Shown here one piece after another: positions 52,707 to 63,324 of a stretch of 64,000 bases of DNA (position 1 is its first letter; each line of letters opens with the position of its first letter). The notes beneath the pieces are model-generated. The model saw nothing but the letters and a program-made list of their open reading frames with translations. It was not told the DNA's origin and searched no databases. Source of the DNA: Christiangramia salexigens (lineage in GTDB: Bacteria; Bacteroidota; Bacteroidia; Flavobacteriales; Flavobacteriaceae); NCBI RefSeq assembly GCF_001889005.1, contig NZ_CP018153.1, forward strand, positions 526,001-590,000, read 5' to 3'. Position numbers and translations under genes: made by a program.

Positions 52707-54614
52707 ATGAGTAGTTACCACATAAAAAACCTGGAAGAATATTTTCAGGTTTACAGAAAGTCAATTAGAGAGCCGGAGAATTTTTGGCAGGAAATAGCAG
52801 AGGAGCATTTTGTTTGGCGGAAAAAGTGGGATAATGTACTGAGCTGGGATTTCTCAAAACCAGAAGTAAAATGGTTCGAAAATGCAAAACTTAATATTAC
52901 AGAGAATTGTATAGACAGGCATCTTCTAACCAAAGGTGATAAAACTGCAATTATCTGGGAGCCTAATGACACCGAAGAAAAAGCGGTTAAAATTTCATAC
53001 AGGGAACTTCATGAGAAGGTTAATCAATTTGCGAATGTTCTAAAAGCTAACGGCATTGAGAAAGGAGACAGGGTTTGTATCTATTTGCCAATGATCCCGG
53101 AATTGACCTATGCAGTATTGGCTTGCGCAAGAATTGGAGCTATTCATTCGGTTGTTTTTGCGGGCTTTTCGTCCTCTGCCCTTGCAACCCGAACGAATGA
53201 TGCAGATTGTAAATTATTGATCACCTCCGATGGGTCTTTCCGCGGTGATAAAACCATAGATCTTAAAAAAATTGTAGATAAGGCTTTGGAAGAATGCCCT
53301 GGTGTACAAACGGTTCTGGTAGCTAAAAGAACAGGAGGCGAAGTTAATATGAAGGAGGGGCGTGATAAATGGCTTCAACCTTTAATGGAAGAGTCTTCAA
53401 CCAAATGTGATCCCGAAATTATGGATGCCGAAGATCCTCTGTTTATCCTCTATACTTCAGGTTCTACTGGAACTCCAAAGGGGATGTTGCATACCACAGC
53501 AGGGTATATGGTCTATTCAGCCTATACGTTTAAGAATATTTTTAATTATCAGAATGACGATGTGTACTGGTGCACAGCAGATATTGGTTGGATAACGGGG
53601 CATTCATATATCGTCTATGGCCCGCTACTGAATGGTGCCACCACAGTGATGTTTGAAGGTGTGCCTTCCTATCCGGATTTTGGAAGATTCTGGGAAATCG
53701 TTGAGAAACATAAGATCAATCAATTTTATACCGCCCCAACTGCGATTAGGGCGTTAGCAAAACGAAATCTTGAATTCGTAGAAAAATATGATTTGTCTTC
53801 CCTAAAAGTTTTAGGTACAGTTGGTGAACCGATCAATGAAGAAGCCTGGCACTGGTATAATGACAATATAGGAAAGAACAAAAGTCCGATAGTAGATACC
53901 TGGTGGCAGACAGAAACCGGTGGGATCATGATCTCGCCAATTCCTTTTGCGACCCCTACAAAACCGACTTTTGCTACTTTGCCATTTCCCGGGATTCAGC
54001 CCGCGCTAATGGACGAGAATGGCCAGGAATTAGAAGGTCATCAGGTAGATGGAAGATTATGTATCAAGTTCCCGTGGCCTTCTATGGCGAGAACAATTTG
54101 GGGAAATCATGACAGATATCGTGACACCTATTTTTCAGCATTTAAAGACAAATACTTTACAGGTGATGGTGCCTTGCGTGATGAGGTTGGATATTACCGA
54201 ATTACAGGTAGAGTAGATGATGTGATCATAGTTTCAGGTCATAATCTTGGAACTGCACCTATAGAAGATGCAATCAATGAACATCCTGCGGTGGCAGAAT
54301 CTGCTATTGTTGGATTTCCTCACGATGTGAAAGGAAATGCCTTATATGGCTTTGTTATTTTGAAAGAGGTTGGCGAAACCAGGAAAAAGGAGAATTTAAT
54401 AAAAGAGATTAATCAGCAGATCGCAGATAAAATAGGCCCCATTGCAAAACCGGATAAGATCCAATTCGTTGATGGGCTACCAAAAACCCGAAGCGGGAAG
54501 ATCATGCGAAGGATCTTAAGAAAGATCGCTTCAAAAGATACCTCAAACCTGGGAGATACATCTACCTTACTGAATCCTGAAGTTGTGCAGGATATCATTC
54601 ACGGAGCACTATAA
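52707..54614 (+). CDS. acs: Acetate--CoA ligase (acetyl-CoA synthetase)
   Basis: All Acs motifs are present: PMIPELTYAVLACARIGAIHSVVFAGFSSSALA, the AMP-binding loop LYTSGSTGTPKGMLHT, WWQTETGG, RITGRVDDVIIVSGHNLGTAPIE, and the C-terminal PKTRSGKIMRRILRKI containing the Lys that is acetylated to inactivate the enzyme in other bacteria. Length 635 is normal. It activates acetate to acetyl-CoA. A terminator follows. The two genes downstream on the other strand encode an exonuclease and a cNMP/CBS/DUF294 protein, a pairing also seen near acs in other bacteria. Confidence 0.97.
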   Translation: MSSYHIKNLEEYFQVYRKSIREPENFWQEIAEEHFVWRKKWDNVLSWDFSKPEVKWFENAKLNITENCIDRHLLTKGDKTAIIWEPNDTEEKAVKISYRELHEKVNQFANVLKANGIEKGDRVCIYLPMIPELTYAVLACARIGAIHSVVFAGFSSSALATRTNDADCKLLITSDGSFRGDKTIDLKKIVDKALEECPGVQTVLVAKRTGGEVNMKEGRDKWLQPLMEESSTKCDPEIMDAEDPLFILYTSGSTGTPKGMLHTTAGYMVYSAYTFKNIFNYQNDDVYWCTADIGWITGHSYIVYGPLLNGATTVMFEGVPSYPDFGRFWEIVEKHKINQFYTAPTAIRALAKRNLEFVEKYDLSSLKVLGTVGEPINEEAWHWYNDNIGKNKSPIVDTWWQTETGGIMISPIPFATPTKPTFATLPFPGIQPALMDENGQELEGHQVDGRLCIKFPWPSMARTIWGNHDRYRDTYFSAFKDKYFTGDGALRDEVGYYRITGRVDDVIIVSGHNLGTAPIEDAINEHPAVAESAIVGFPHDVKGNALYGFVILKEVGETRKKENLIKEINQQIADKIGPIAKPDKIQFVDGLPKTRSGKIMRRILRKIASKDTSNLGDTSTLLNPEVVQDIIHGAL

Positions 54615-54618
54615 TCAT

Positions 54619-54648
54619 AAAGACCCTCATAACAGAGGGTCTTTTTTT
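54619..54648. terminator. Bidirectional intrinsic terminator
   Basis: AAAGACCCTC stem, six-base loop, GAGGGTCTTT, then a run of T. It is shared between acs and the convergent exonuclease gene, whose stop lies at 54647. Confidence 0.85.
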
Positions 54649-55324
54649 AAACTTTATATTTCAGAAGGTCCTTCAAACGCAAGTCTTTGGATTTGTAATA
54701 CTTTCCTAATAATCTCATTAAAATAAGTGCGGTGATATAAGCGTCCCCAGATGCCGTATGCCTGTCAGAAAGGTCAAAGTTATAAGCTTCGGCTATTTCG
54801 TCCAGAGAGTAGATCTTCTCACGATCAATAAAATTGGATATGATCCTGGTTTTCTTATAAAGTACAGCCGTATCAAGAATGCTATTCTTTAACTTGGGTA
54901 ATCCTTGCCTGTTAAGCGCATTATTGATCATTTTAAGATCAAAACCTGCATGATGAGCTACCAGAACAGAATCTTCAATATATTCTATGAATTTTTGAAG
55001 TGCTTCATATTCTGAAAGCTTATTTACCTTTTCATTCCGGATGATACCGTGTATTTGAACGGTTTCGGGATTGAATTTATCCTGCTGTAGAAAGATCTCG
55101 AAGTTATCTTTTATTTCTATGCTTTTATTTTGCACGTTTACCGCCCCGATACTTAAGATTCTATCATCATCAAAATCGAATCCCGTAGTTTCGGTATCAA
55201 AAACAACAAATCTGGTGTCTTCGATTTTTTCAGGTCGTTTTTTTTCGAATTTATCTGAATACTCCCTCCAGAAATCCGGAAGATCTGAGTATTTCTCCTT
55301 TTTTTTAAACCAATCGAAGATCAT
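54647..55324 (-). CDS. 3'-5' exonuclease (DNA polymerase III epsilon-like)
   Basis: DEDDh-type exonuclease: first motif FVVFDTETTGFDFDDDRILSIGAVNV with Asp and Glu, second LVAHHAGFDLKMINNALNR with Asp, last DRHTASGDAYITALILMRLL with His and Asp. The first 35 residues are an extra region rich in Lys and aromatic residues. At 225 residues it is a short stand-alone exonuclease and not a full proofreading subunit. The gene overlaps the upstream cNMP/CBS gene by 4 bases, so the two are one unit. Confidence 0.88.
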   Translation of the reverse strand: MIFDWFKKKEKYSDLPDFWREYSDKFEKKRPEKIEDTRFVVFDTETTGFDFDDDRILSIGAVNVQNKSIEIKDNFEIFLQQDKFNPETVQIHGIIRNEKVNKLSEYEALQKFIEYIEDSVLVAHHAGFDLKMINNALNRQGLPKLKNSILDTAVLYKKTRIISNFIDREKIYSLDEIAEAYNFDLSDRHTASGDAYITALILMRLLGKYYKSKDLRLKDLLKYKV

Positions 55325-57243
55325 AAATAATAGGTGGTTTCAAACCTTAATTTAATGAGTTCCTGAATTTCCTTTATCGTTTTGAAACAACGTTTCAGTT
55401 TTATTTTGTCTTCCTTGCTTAGATATTCAAGATTGATGAACCGCCCACTGTCCTTATTAAGTAATCCCTGTTTGGTTCTGAATTTTATCAAGGCCTTTGA
55501 AGAATAGGCACAGGCATCATAGATCTCCTTATTGTTGGGCTCGAGTTGCGCCAGTTTTTCAAATCTTTCAGCCGTATTACTGATGTTTTTCACCCTGTGT
55601 TCAAGGATCAATAATCTTCCGGCATCGGTTAGGGGCATGATTCCACGCTTTTTGATATCGAAAAAGTCCTTGTTCTCACCATCCTGTTCTACAAGGAATT
55701 GCCTGAAGAAGCCTAATGGTGAAGGATTGCGAAGAGCTTGTGCCGCTAATTTGCTTAAAAACACTTTATTTCCTTTAAGGATATCAAAAATATGATCTGA
55801 AATTGCATTGGTAAGCCTGGAATCTCCAAAGGCAATATCAAAATCAAAAAATATCTGGCAAAGCAGGATCTCATCATTCCCAGAAGCGGTGACCCATTTA
55901 GAAAACTGATCTTTCCATTCGCTGGTAGATAAACAGTATTGCGGATTCCTTGCCATCATATCTGCCGGACAAAAATCGTAACCTATGATGTTGAGTCTTT
56001 TAGTGACTTTTGTGGCAAGCTTTAAGAAATATGCTCTTGTTTCTTCCAGTTTTTCTTCGGGCACATCTTCAAATACCAAAGCATTATCCTGATCTGTATG
56101 AAGCAATTGCTCTTTTCTTCCCTGACTTCCCAGTGACATCCATGCAAATTGTACAGGGGGAGGAGTGTCCATTTTTAAAAGACACCTTTGGATAGTTCTT
56201 TTTATGGTTGCGTCGTTAAGTTCAAAGATAATTTTTGAAATATGAGTAAGGGGTATATTACTTTTTAAATAGCCTTCCAGCAACAACATGATCTTGCTGC
56301 GTATTCTGTTCAATTTGCTGGTACTGTTGGCTCTGTTTATAGCCTTCATCAAAACCGAAGGATTATTTCCCTGCGATACCATTATATCATGTTCAGAAAC
56401 AATTCCCTTGACCTTAGTATTTGGTGTCCCGTCTTTGGTAATACAAATATGATTAATATTATGCTTCATCATCATCAACTGAGCCTGTGCAATGGTGATC
56501 TTTTTTGAATGGCATATTACAGGTGAGATCATGATATCGCTTATAAAATCATCGATGGAGATATTACCGGTTACAACCTCCTCTCTAAAGTTCACATCGG
56601 TCACTATTCCCACAGGTTTTTTATCCACAACCACGATCACTGAACCCACCCGCTTTTTACTCATTAAAGTTGCAGCTTTCTTAATGCTCGTCTCGGGAGA
56701 AACCGTAACTATTTTCTTTACTATAGGAATAGGATGAAGATCAAATAAAGCCTCCTTCTTAAAACCTATTCCCTCTTCTTCGGAAATTAATTTACCGCGA
56801 TGATCAATTGAATATGGATTTCGCGTATTGGAGGCGAAACTTTCCATTAGAAAATTTCCTACCTGCTCATTACTTATGGCAAGTGGTTTAAATTCATTAA
56901 TAGGAATGGCGTAAACTACGCTTTCTTCATCTGTTACCGCATTTATCTGATAATTTTCGCCTGCGAAGAGGGGTCTTAATCCAAATACATCACCTTCATC
57001 ACATTTATCGATGGTTTCAGGTTCCTGATTTTCGGTAACCTTCTGAAGGTCTACCGCCCCCTTATGTACTATATAAAAAAAGTCATGTGCTTTTTCATTC
57101 TTAGTGAAAATGGCTTTTCCCTGTTCGTAATAATTTACCCGAACCACACTTGCAATTTTGATGAGTTGATCTTTTTCCAACAGAGAAAAAGGGGGGAAGT
57201 TGCTAAGGAAGTCTGAGATTCGTGCTGCTATGGTATTCGTCAT
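55321..57243 (-). CDS. cNMP-binding / CBS / DUF294 nucleotidyltransferase-like signalling protein
   Basis: Domains in order: cyclic-nucleotide-binding-like region (about 15-125, FPPFSLLEKDQLIKIASVVRVNYYEQGKAIF), a CBS pair (about 175-300, ISPVICHSKK and VSEHDIMVSQ), then a DUF294 nucleotidyltransferase domain with WMSLGSQGRKEQLLHTDQDNALVFED near 370 (Gly-Ser, then two acidic Asp), and a helical C-terminus. Length 640 fits the family. It is coupled to the exonuclease gene and lies next to acs on the opposite strand; I infer a sensor of adenine-nucleotide state. No catalytic activity can be proved from sequence. Confidence 0.88.
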   Translation of the reverse strand: MTNTIAARISDFLSNFPPFSLLEKDQLIKIASVVRVNYYEQGKAIFTKNEKAHDFFYIVHKGAVDLQKVTENQEPETIDKCDEGDVFGLRPLFAGENYQINAVTDEESVVYAIPINEFKPLAISNEQVGNFLMESFASNTRNPYSIDHRGKLISEEEGIGFKKEALFDLHPIPIVKKIVTVSPETSIKKAATLMSKKRVGSVIVVVDKKPVGIVTDVNFREEVVTGNISIDDFISDIMISPVICHSKKITIAQAQLMMMKHNINHICITKDGTPNTKVKGIVSEHDIMVSQGNNPSVLMKAINRANSTSKLNRIRSKIMLLLEGYLKSNIPLTHISKIIFELNDATIKRTIQRCLLKMDTPPPVQFAWMSLGSQGRKEQLLHTDQDNALVFEDVPEEKLEETRAYFLKLATKVTKRLNIIGYDFCPADMMARNPQYCLSTSEWKDQFSKWVTASGNDEILLCQIFFDFDIAFGDSRLTNAISDHIFDILKGNKVFLSKLAAQALRNPSPLGFFRQFLVEQDGENKDFFDIKKRGIMPLTDAGRLLILEHRVKNISNTAERFEKLAQLEPNNKEIYDACAYSSKALIKFRTKQGLLNKDSGRFINLEYLSKEDKIKLKRCFKTIKEIQELIKLRFETTYYL

Positions 57244-57294
57244 ATTCCAAATTTATTTCAAATATGATAAAGAACGGGGTATATAGCAGATATT

Positions 57295-58377
57295 TTAGTC
57301 CTCGATCTCGATCTGGTAATCTTTGATGAGTTGGGAAATCGCCTTCTCGGTTTGTGAAAGTTCTGTGTAGTCCGGTTCACCCTCCATGGAAATCGCTTTG
57401 AAATAGGGTTTTATTTCTCCGGTTTCATAGGTTTCCGGAACTTTTGGATGAACATAATAACTTCTGCATACTGCTCTGGTATTTCCTAAACCTTCCGCAG
57501 CCGAATCAAATGCCTGAAGAATATTCTTTTTTATTTCTTTTTCATCTTCAGTGTATCCTAATTCCTGCAGGGTTTCAAAGAATATTTTAGTGGCAGACCA
57601 GGTCCTGAAATCCTTAGCTGAAAACATATCTCCGCTTATCTCATGTATATAATCATTGATCATTCCGCTATCAATGCTCTGTTTAGCTCCCGTTTCATCA
57701 TAGAACTTAAAAAGCTCCCATCCGGGAATCTCTTCACATTGATTTATAAGGTCTACCAGATTTCGGTTTTCCACTGTAATGCTATGTTCTTTACCTTTTT
57801 TGCCTACGAATTCGAATTTAATTCCGTCCTCAAAGGTTTTTACATGTTTTGTTCTAAAGGTGGAAAGACCATAGGTCTTATTGTTCTTGGCGTAGTAATG
57901 ATTTCCTATTCTTATATGCGTTTCTTCCATTAGTCTTATCACCAGTGCCAGTACCTTTCTTTTAGGCATGCCTTTAAGATCAAGATCTTTATTTACCTGT
58001 TGTCTGATCTTGGGAAGAACCTCTGCAAAGGAGATCATCTTGAAAAATTTAGTCTGATTCCTGATTTTTGACCATACGGGATGGTATAAATACTGCTTTC
58101 GATCCTTTTCATCTCTGCCAACTACCTGTAGGTGGCCGTTTTTAAGATGGGTAATTTTTACATTTTTCCAGGCAGGAGGAATAACAAGCTTTTTGATCCG
58201 ATCCAGGGTTTTCCCGTCGGATAATTTCTTTTCCTCCTTATAGTAAGCAAAACCACGCCCTACTTTCTTTCTGCGAATGGAAAGTTGAGCCTCCGAGACA
58301 TATACGAGATTAGCCAATTTAATCGCTTCATTCGGCTCGTTTATTATAGTATCAATATCATCGGGGGATAAGGTCAT
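57295..58377 (-). CDS. DNA topoisomerase IB
   Basis: The poxvirus-like type IB enzyme: RIKKLVIPPAWKNVKITHLKNGHLQVVGRDEKDRKQYLYH in the N-terminal part, FRTWSATKIFFETL with the catalytic Arg region, and the nucleophile Tyr in AVCRSYYVHPKV. Start: ATG at 58377 (MTLSPDDIDTI); the frame continues to 58416, but the added residues are not conserved-looking. About 360 residues is the bacterial type. It relaxes supercoils by a single-strand nick through a 3'-phosphotyrosine. A terminator lies just upstream between it and the M42 gene. Confidence 0.9.
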   Translation of the reverse strand: MTLSPDDIDTIINEPNEAIKLANLVYVSEAQLSIRRKKVGRGFAYYKEEKKLSDGKTLDRIKKLVIPPAWKNVKITHLKNGHLQVVGRDEKDRKQYLYHPVWSKIRNQTKFFKMISFAEVLPKIRQQVNKDLDLKGMPKRKVLALVIRLMEETHIRIGNHYYAKNNKTYGLSTFRTKHVKTFEDGIKFEFVGKKGKEHSITVENRNLVDLINQCEEIPGWELFKFYDETGAKQSIDSGMINDYIHEISGDMFSAKDFRTWSATKIFFETLQELGYTEDEKEIKKNILQAFDSAAEGLGNTRAVCRSYYVHPKVPETYETGEIKPYFKAISMEGEPDYTELSQTEKAISQLIKDYQIEIED

Positions 58378-58456
58378 AGATTTTTTTTCTAAAGATAAAG
58401 GGAATAAAAACCGCACATATTTAAATAATTGTGAAACTTCTCGGGTATAAACAAAA

Positions 58457-58482
58457 AAACTCCCTAAAGTTTAGGGAGTTTT
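58457..58482 (-). terminator. Intrinsic terminator of the M42 peptidase gene
   Basis: AAACTCCCTA / TAGGGAGTTT, 5-base loop; on the minus strand it is followed by a T run. It lies about 26 bases after the stop of the M42 peptidase gene. Confidence 0.8.
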
Positions 58483-58507
58483 AATATTCTATTCTATTGG
58501 ACTGTGC

Positions 58508-59596
58508 TTATTCGAAATAGCTGAAGCTCTCTCCAGACTTAATCTTTAGTAATGATTCATATATAAGTTTTATCACATTCTCTACATCATCACGATGAAC
58601 CATTTCCACTGTGGTGTGCATATAACGCAATGGAAGTGAAATCAGGGCAGAAGGTACACCACCATTACTGTATGCAAATGCATCTGTATCTGTTCCTGTA
58701 AATCTGGATGAAGCATTTCTTTGGAATGGAATCTTTTTCTCCTCTGCAGTACCAATTATTAACTCTCTTAGGTTGTTTTGAACTGCAGGAGCGTAGGATA
58801 TTACTGGTCCAGCTCCAATTTTATTCAATCCGTTGGTTTTCTTTTCTATCATTGGGGTAGTAGTGTCGTGAGTAACATCTGTTACTATGGCGACATTAGG
58901 CTTGATCCTGTGTGTGATCATTTCAGCTCCCCTTAATCCAATTTCTTCCTGAACCGAATTTGTAATATAAAGTCCAAAAGGAAGTTTCTCCTTATTCTCT
59001 TTAAGTAGCTTTGCTACCTGCGCGATCATAAAGCCGCCAACACGGTTATCTAAAGCCCGGCAAACGAATTTATCGTCATTAAGAATGAAGAATTCATCAG
59101 GGTAAGTGATCACACAACCAACATGAACTCCAAGTTTTTCTACTTCCTCTTTAGAGCTGCATCCAACATCAATGCAGATATTGTCCATTTTTGGAGCCTG
59201 CTCTTTATCCTTATTTCGGGTGTGAATTGCCGGCCAACCGAAAACTCCTTTTACTATACCTTTTTTAGTATGTATGTTTACACGTTTAGAAGCTGCGATC
59301 TGATGATCACTACCCCCGTTTCTTATTACATATATAAAGCCTTCATCTGTGATATAATTTACGTACCATGAAATTTCATCGGCGTGACCTTCTATCACTA
59401 CCTTATATTCGGCTTCAGGATTAATAACTCCAACGGCAGTTCCGTAGGTGTCGGTTATAAACTCATCCACATAAGGTTTAAGGTAGTCCATCCATAATTT
59501 CTGACCTTCAGATTCATATCCTGTAGGTGCGGCATTATTTAAATAAGTTTCCAGAAATGTGAGTGACTTTTTGTCAAGTATTTTCGATTCCTTCAT
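58508..59596 (-). CDS. M42-family zinc aminopeptidase (glutamyl aminopeptidase-like)
   Basis: Two-zinc site residues are seen: VVIEGHADEISWYVNY (His, Asp), VCRALDNRVGG (Asp), NSVQEEIGLRGAE (Glu-Glu, base and ligand) and IVTDVTHD (Asp), MHTTVEMVHRDD (His near the end). At 362 residues it is typical of M42 (YsgG/FrvX-like). These form large cytoplasmic tetrahedral complexes cleaving peptides. Transcribed alone; DUF4294 gene is divergent. Confidence 0.92.
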   Translation of the reverse strand: MKESKILDKKSLTFLETYLNNAAPTGYESEGQKLWMDYLKPYVDEFITDTYGTAVGVINPEAEYKVVIEGHADEISWYVNYITDEGFIYVIRNGGSDHQIAASKRVNIHTKKGIVKGVFGWPAIHTRNKDKEQAPKMDNICIDVGCSSKEEVEKLGVHVGCVITYPDEFFILNDDKFVCRALDNRVGGFMIAQVAKLLKENKEKLPFGLYITNSVQEEIGLRGAEMITHRIKPNVAIVTDVTHDTTTPMIEKKTNGLNKIGAGPVISYAPAVQNNLRELIIGTAEEKKIPFQRNASSRFTGTDTDAFAYSNGGVPSALISLPLRYMHTTVEMVHRDDVENVIKLIYESLLKIKSGESFSYFE

Positions 59597-59710
59597 AATT
59601 CATAAATTTTAGCGAAATTAAGAAGATTTGGATGGAAGGCAACAGCCGAATGATTAATTTTGGAATGATTTTAGTGAATTAAATACCTAATATTAGAAAC
59701 TAATAGTATA

Positions 59711-60421
59711 GTGATAAAATATATTTTCTTTTTAACTCTTCTATCTGGCATTTCCGGGTTCGCTCAGGTAAGTGTATCGCGTGCGATAGATACGGTGCAG
59801 CATGATACTGTGGAAAAGAAGTATATGATCATTGCCGGGGATTCCGTGCCGCGAGAAACTATAGACCTGGAAGAAGTCATATTATTAAGGAAGCTGAAGT
59901 TTGATGATATTAATGACCGCAGACGATATTTAATTCTTAGAAGAAAGACACGAAAGGTATATCCTTATGCAAAACTGGCTTCTGAAAGATTGGTAGACCT
60001 TAACTCGAGACTGGATCAGATAAAGTCCAGACGTGCCCGAAAAAAATACACTAAAATAGTACAGGACTATATTGAGGATGAATTTTCTACAGAGCTGAAA
60101 AAGCTAACCCGAACAGAAGGGCAGATCCTCGTGAAACTTATTCACAGGCAAACCGGTACTACGGCCTTTAATCTTGTTAGAAATTTAAAAAGTGGCTGGA
60201 GGGCGTTCTGGTATAATACTACAGCGAGTATGTTCGATATTTCCTTAAAAGAAGAATATGATCCTGAATTCAATCAGGAAGACTTCCTTATAGAGGACAT
60301 ATTACAAAGATCGTTTCGGGATAATATTTTAGAGAGGCAGGCCTCTGCACTTAAATTTGAATACCTTGATCTTACCGATAAATGGAATAATTCTGATTCT
60401 CAGAAAAAAAGAAGTAGGTGA
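59711..60421 (+). CDS. DUF4294-family protein
   Basis: GTG at 59711 starts a signal peptide (MIKYIFFLTLLSGISGFAQ). The mature part contains DLEEVILLRKLKFDDINDRRRYLILRRKTRKVYPYAKLASERLVDLNSRLDQIKSRRARKKYTK, then LTRTEGQILVKLIHRQTGTTAFNLVRNLKSGWRAFWYNTTASMF, the family core with very many Arg and Lys. The protein is exported and its role is unknown; the family seems limited to Bacteroidota. It lies immediately before the rRNA promoters. Confidence 0.82.
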   Translation: MIKYIFFLTLLSGISGFAQVSVSRAIDTVQHDTVEKKYMIIAGDSVPRETIDLEEVILLRKLKFDDINDRRRYLILRRKTRKVYPYAKLASERLVDLNSRLDQIKSRRARKKYTKIVQDYIEDEFSTELKKLTRTEGQILVKLIHRQTGTTAFNLVRNLKSGWRAFWYNTTASMFDISLKEEYDPEFNQEDFLIEDILQRSFRDNILERQASALKFEYLDLTDKWNNSDSQKKRSR

Positions 60422-60496
60422 TTCCACCTATTGAATATTGAATTCCAGATACTTATATTATATTCTTAAAATTTCCTAAAAAAAGTCCGGTTTTAA

Positions 60497-60529
60497 TTTG
60501 GCTGAAAGAAAAAAACAGGCGTATATTTG
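60497..60529 (+). promoter_or_regulatory. rRNA promoter P1
   Basis: TTTG at 60497-60500, exactly 21 bases, then TATATTTG at 60522-60529, the Bacteroidota -33 and -7 elements. First of four tandem units; the following sequence is GCAGCCGCTTTCAA. Confidence 0.8.
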
Positions 60530-60632
60530 CAGCCGCTTTCAAGGGAAGCATATGTTCACTGATAGTAATGATGACAAGGGTTTAGCACGAAAAGCCGCTT
60601 AAAAAAATAAATTAAAATTTTATTGATTTTAA

Positions 60633-60665
60633 TTTGGCGGTAAGAGAAAAGTTAGAGTATATTTG
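60633..60665 (+). promoter_or_regulatory. rRNA promoter P2
   Basis: TTTG at 60633-60636 and TATATTTG at 60658-60665 with the same 21-base spacer as P1. It is followed by GCAGCCGCTTTCAAACGAAG, closely matching the initial region of P1. Confidence 0.8.
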
Positions 60666-60769
60666 CAGCCGCTTTCAAACGAAGGCGAATGTTCACTGAA
60701 ACTAATGATAGTAGGGCTTAAGCAAAGAAACGTTTATCAAAAATTAAATTAAAATTTTATTAAATTTTA

Positions 60770-60802
60770 TTTGGTTGGAGAGCAGAAGTCGTTTTATATT
60801 TG
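60770..60802 (+). promoter_or_regulatory. rRNA promoter P3
   Basis: TTTG at 60770-60773, then TATATTTG at 60795-60802, 21-base spacer. It is followed by GCACCCGCTTTGGAAACGAAG. Confidence 0.8.
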
Positions 60803-60908
60803 CACCCGCTTTGGAAACGAAGTGTTGTTCATTAGAGAGGTTGAAGGGTTTGTGTTAAAGGCGCTGATTTTACTTCAAAAAAATAATTAAAATTTTTTTC
60901 AAAAAAGT

Positions 60909-60941
60909 TTTGGTTGGGAAGAAAAAAGGGTTGTATATTTG
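60909..60941 (+). promoter_or_regulatory. rRNA promoter P4
   Basis: TTTG at 60909-60912 and TATATTTG at 60934-60941, 21-base spacer. It is followed by GCACCCGCTTTGAGACAGAG and lies about 260 bases before 16S. Confidence 0.85.
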
Positions 60942-61069
60942 CACCCGCTTTGAGACAGAGCAGCCGTTCAGAAGTATACTGAAAAACAAGTAAGACCGCC
61001 GGATGGGGCGATAATTTAGAGAGGTTCGAGTCCTTTGGTTTTAACAAGACATGATTGGGGAACCGATCA

Positions 61070-61089
61070 AAGTTCATTGATATATTGAA
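61070..61089 (+). promoter_or_regulatory. boxA-like antitermination element in the 16S leader
   Basis: AAGTTCATTGATATATTGA in the leader recurs almost identically before 23S (one T/C difference in the aligned core). Position and form fit the boxA element used in rRNA antitermination. Confidence 0.55.
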
Positions 61090-61202
61090 TTGACAAGGAA
61101 TTATATTTTTAGCGAGATATAATTCAAGTGTATAAGAATTAAGACTAGAATAAAGTCATACTGAGCAATTTCTTTAGTAGTTGTTGAATATATTTAAGAT
61201 TT

Positions 61203-62735
<1,533 letters not shown>

Positions 62736-62834
62736 AGAGCTTTGCATCTATAAGATGCTAGCGACAATTAGTAAGGGAAGTTCAGCTAAGACCGTTTTGG
62801 TCTTGATTCTTATCGTCAATTCGATTATATGGAC

Positions 62835-62908
62835 AGTCTCATAGCTCAGCTGGTTAGAGCGCTACACTGATAATGTAGAGGTCGGCAGTTCGAGTCTGCC
62901 TGAGACTA
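62835..62908 (+). tRNA. tRNA-Ile (anticodon GAT)
   Basis: Acceptor AGTCTCA pairs with TGAGACT, D arm TAGCTCAGCTGGTTAGAGC, anticodon stem CTACA-CTGATAA-TGTAG with GAT, T arm GCAGTTCGAGTCTGC. CCA is not fully encoded. It lies in the usual place in the 16S-23S spacer. Confidence 0.97.
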
Positions 62909-63018
62909 CAAGAGGGTCATCAGGCCAAGAAGTTCATTTGAAATAGGAAATTTTAGAGGTTGAGTAGCCGTTATAAGTACTGTTAACTGATAACTGGTTA
63001 GCAATTTTACTAAGATAC

Positions 63019-63092
63019 GGGGGATTAGCTCAGCTGGCTAGAGCGCCTGCCTTGCACGCAGGAGGTCATCGGTTCGACTCCGATATTCTCCA
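63019..63092 (+). tRNA. tRNA-Ala (anticodon TGC)
   Basis: Acceptor GGGGGAT pairs with ATTCTCC (two G-U pairs), D arm TAGCTCAGCTGGCTAGAGC, anticodon stem CCTGC-CTTGCAC-GCAGG with TGC, T arm ATCGGTTCGACTCCGAT. CCA is not encoded. Second tRNA of the rRNA spacer. Confidence 0.97.
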
Positions 63093-63192
63093 CAATCCTT
63101 AGATAGAGTAGGGATAGATGTTTTAAACAACCAGGGATACTTAGAGTATTTTAGTTTAAGGGATCATCGAAGCTTTATTGTTAGAGAGGAAA

Positions 63193-63212
63193 AAAGTTCA
63201 TTGACATATTGA
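63193..63212 (+). promoter_or_regulatory. boxA-like element before 23S
   Basis: AAAGTTCATTGACATATTGA repeats the element of the 16S leader, 110 bases before 23S. Confidence 0.55.
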
Positions 63213-63324
63213 GAAACACATAATACGAGAAAGCTATTATAGATAGAAATATATTATAATAATACATTAAGAATACATTTATCTAGACTTCGGTTTAGAT
63301 AAACGAGCATAAAGCAAAACGCAT

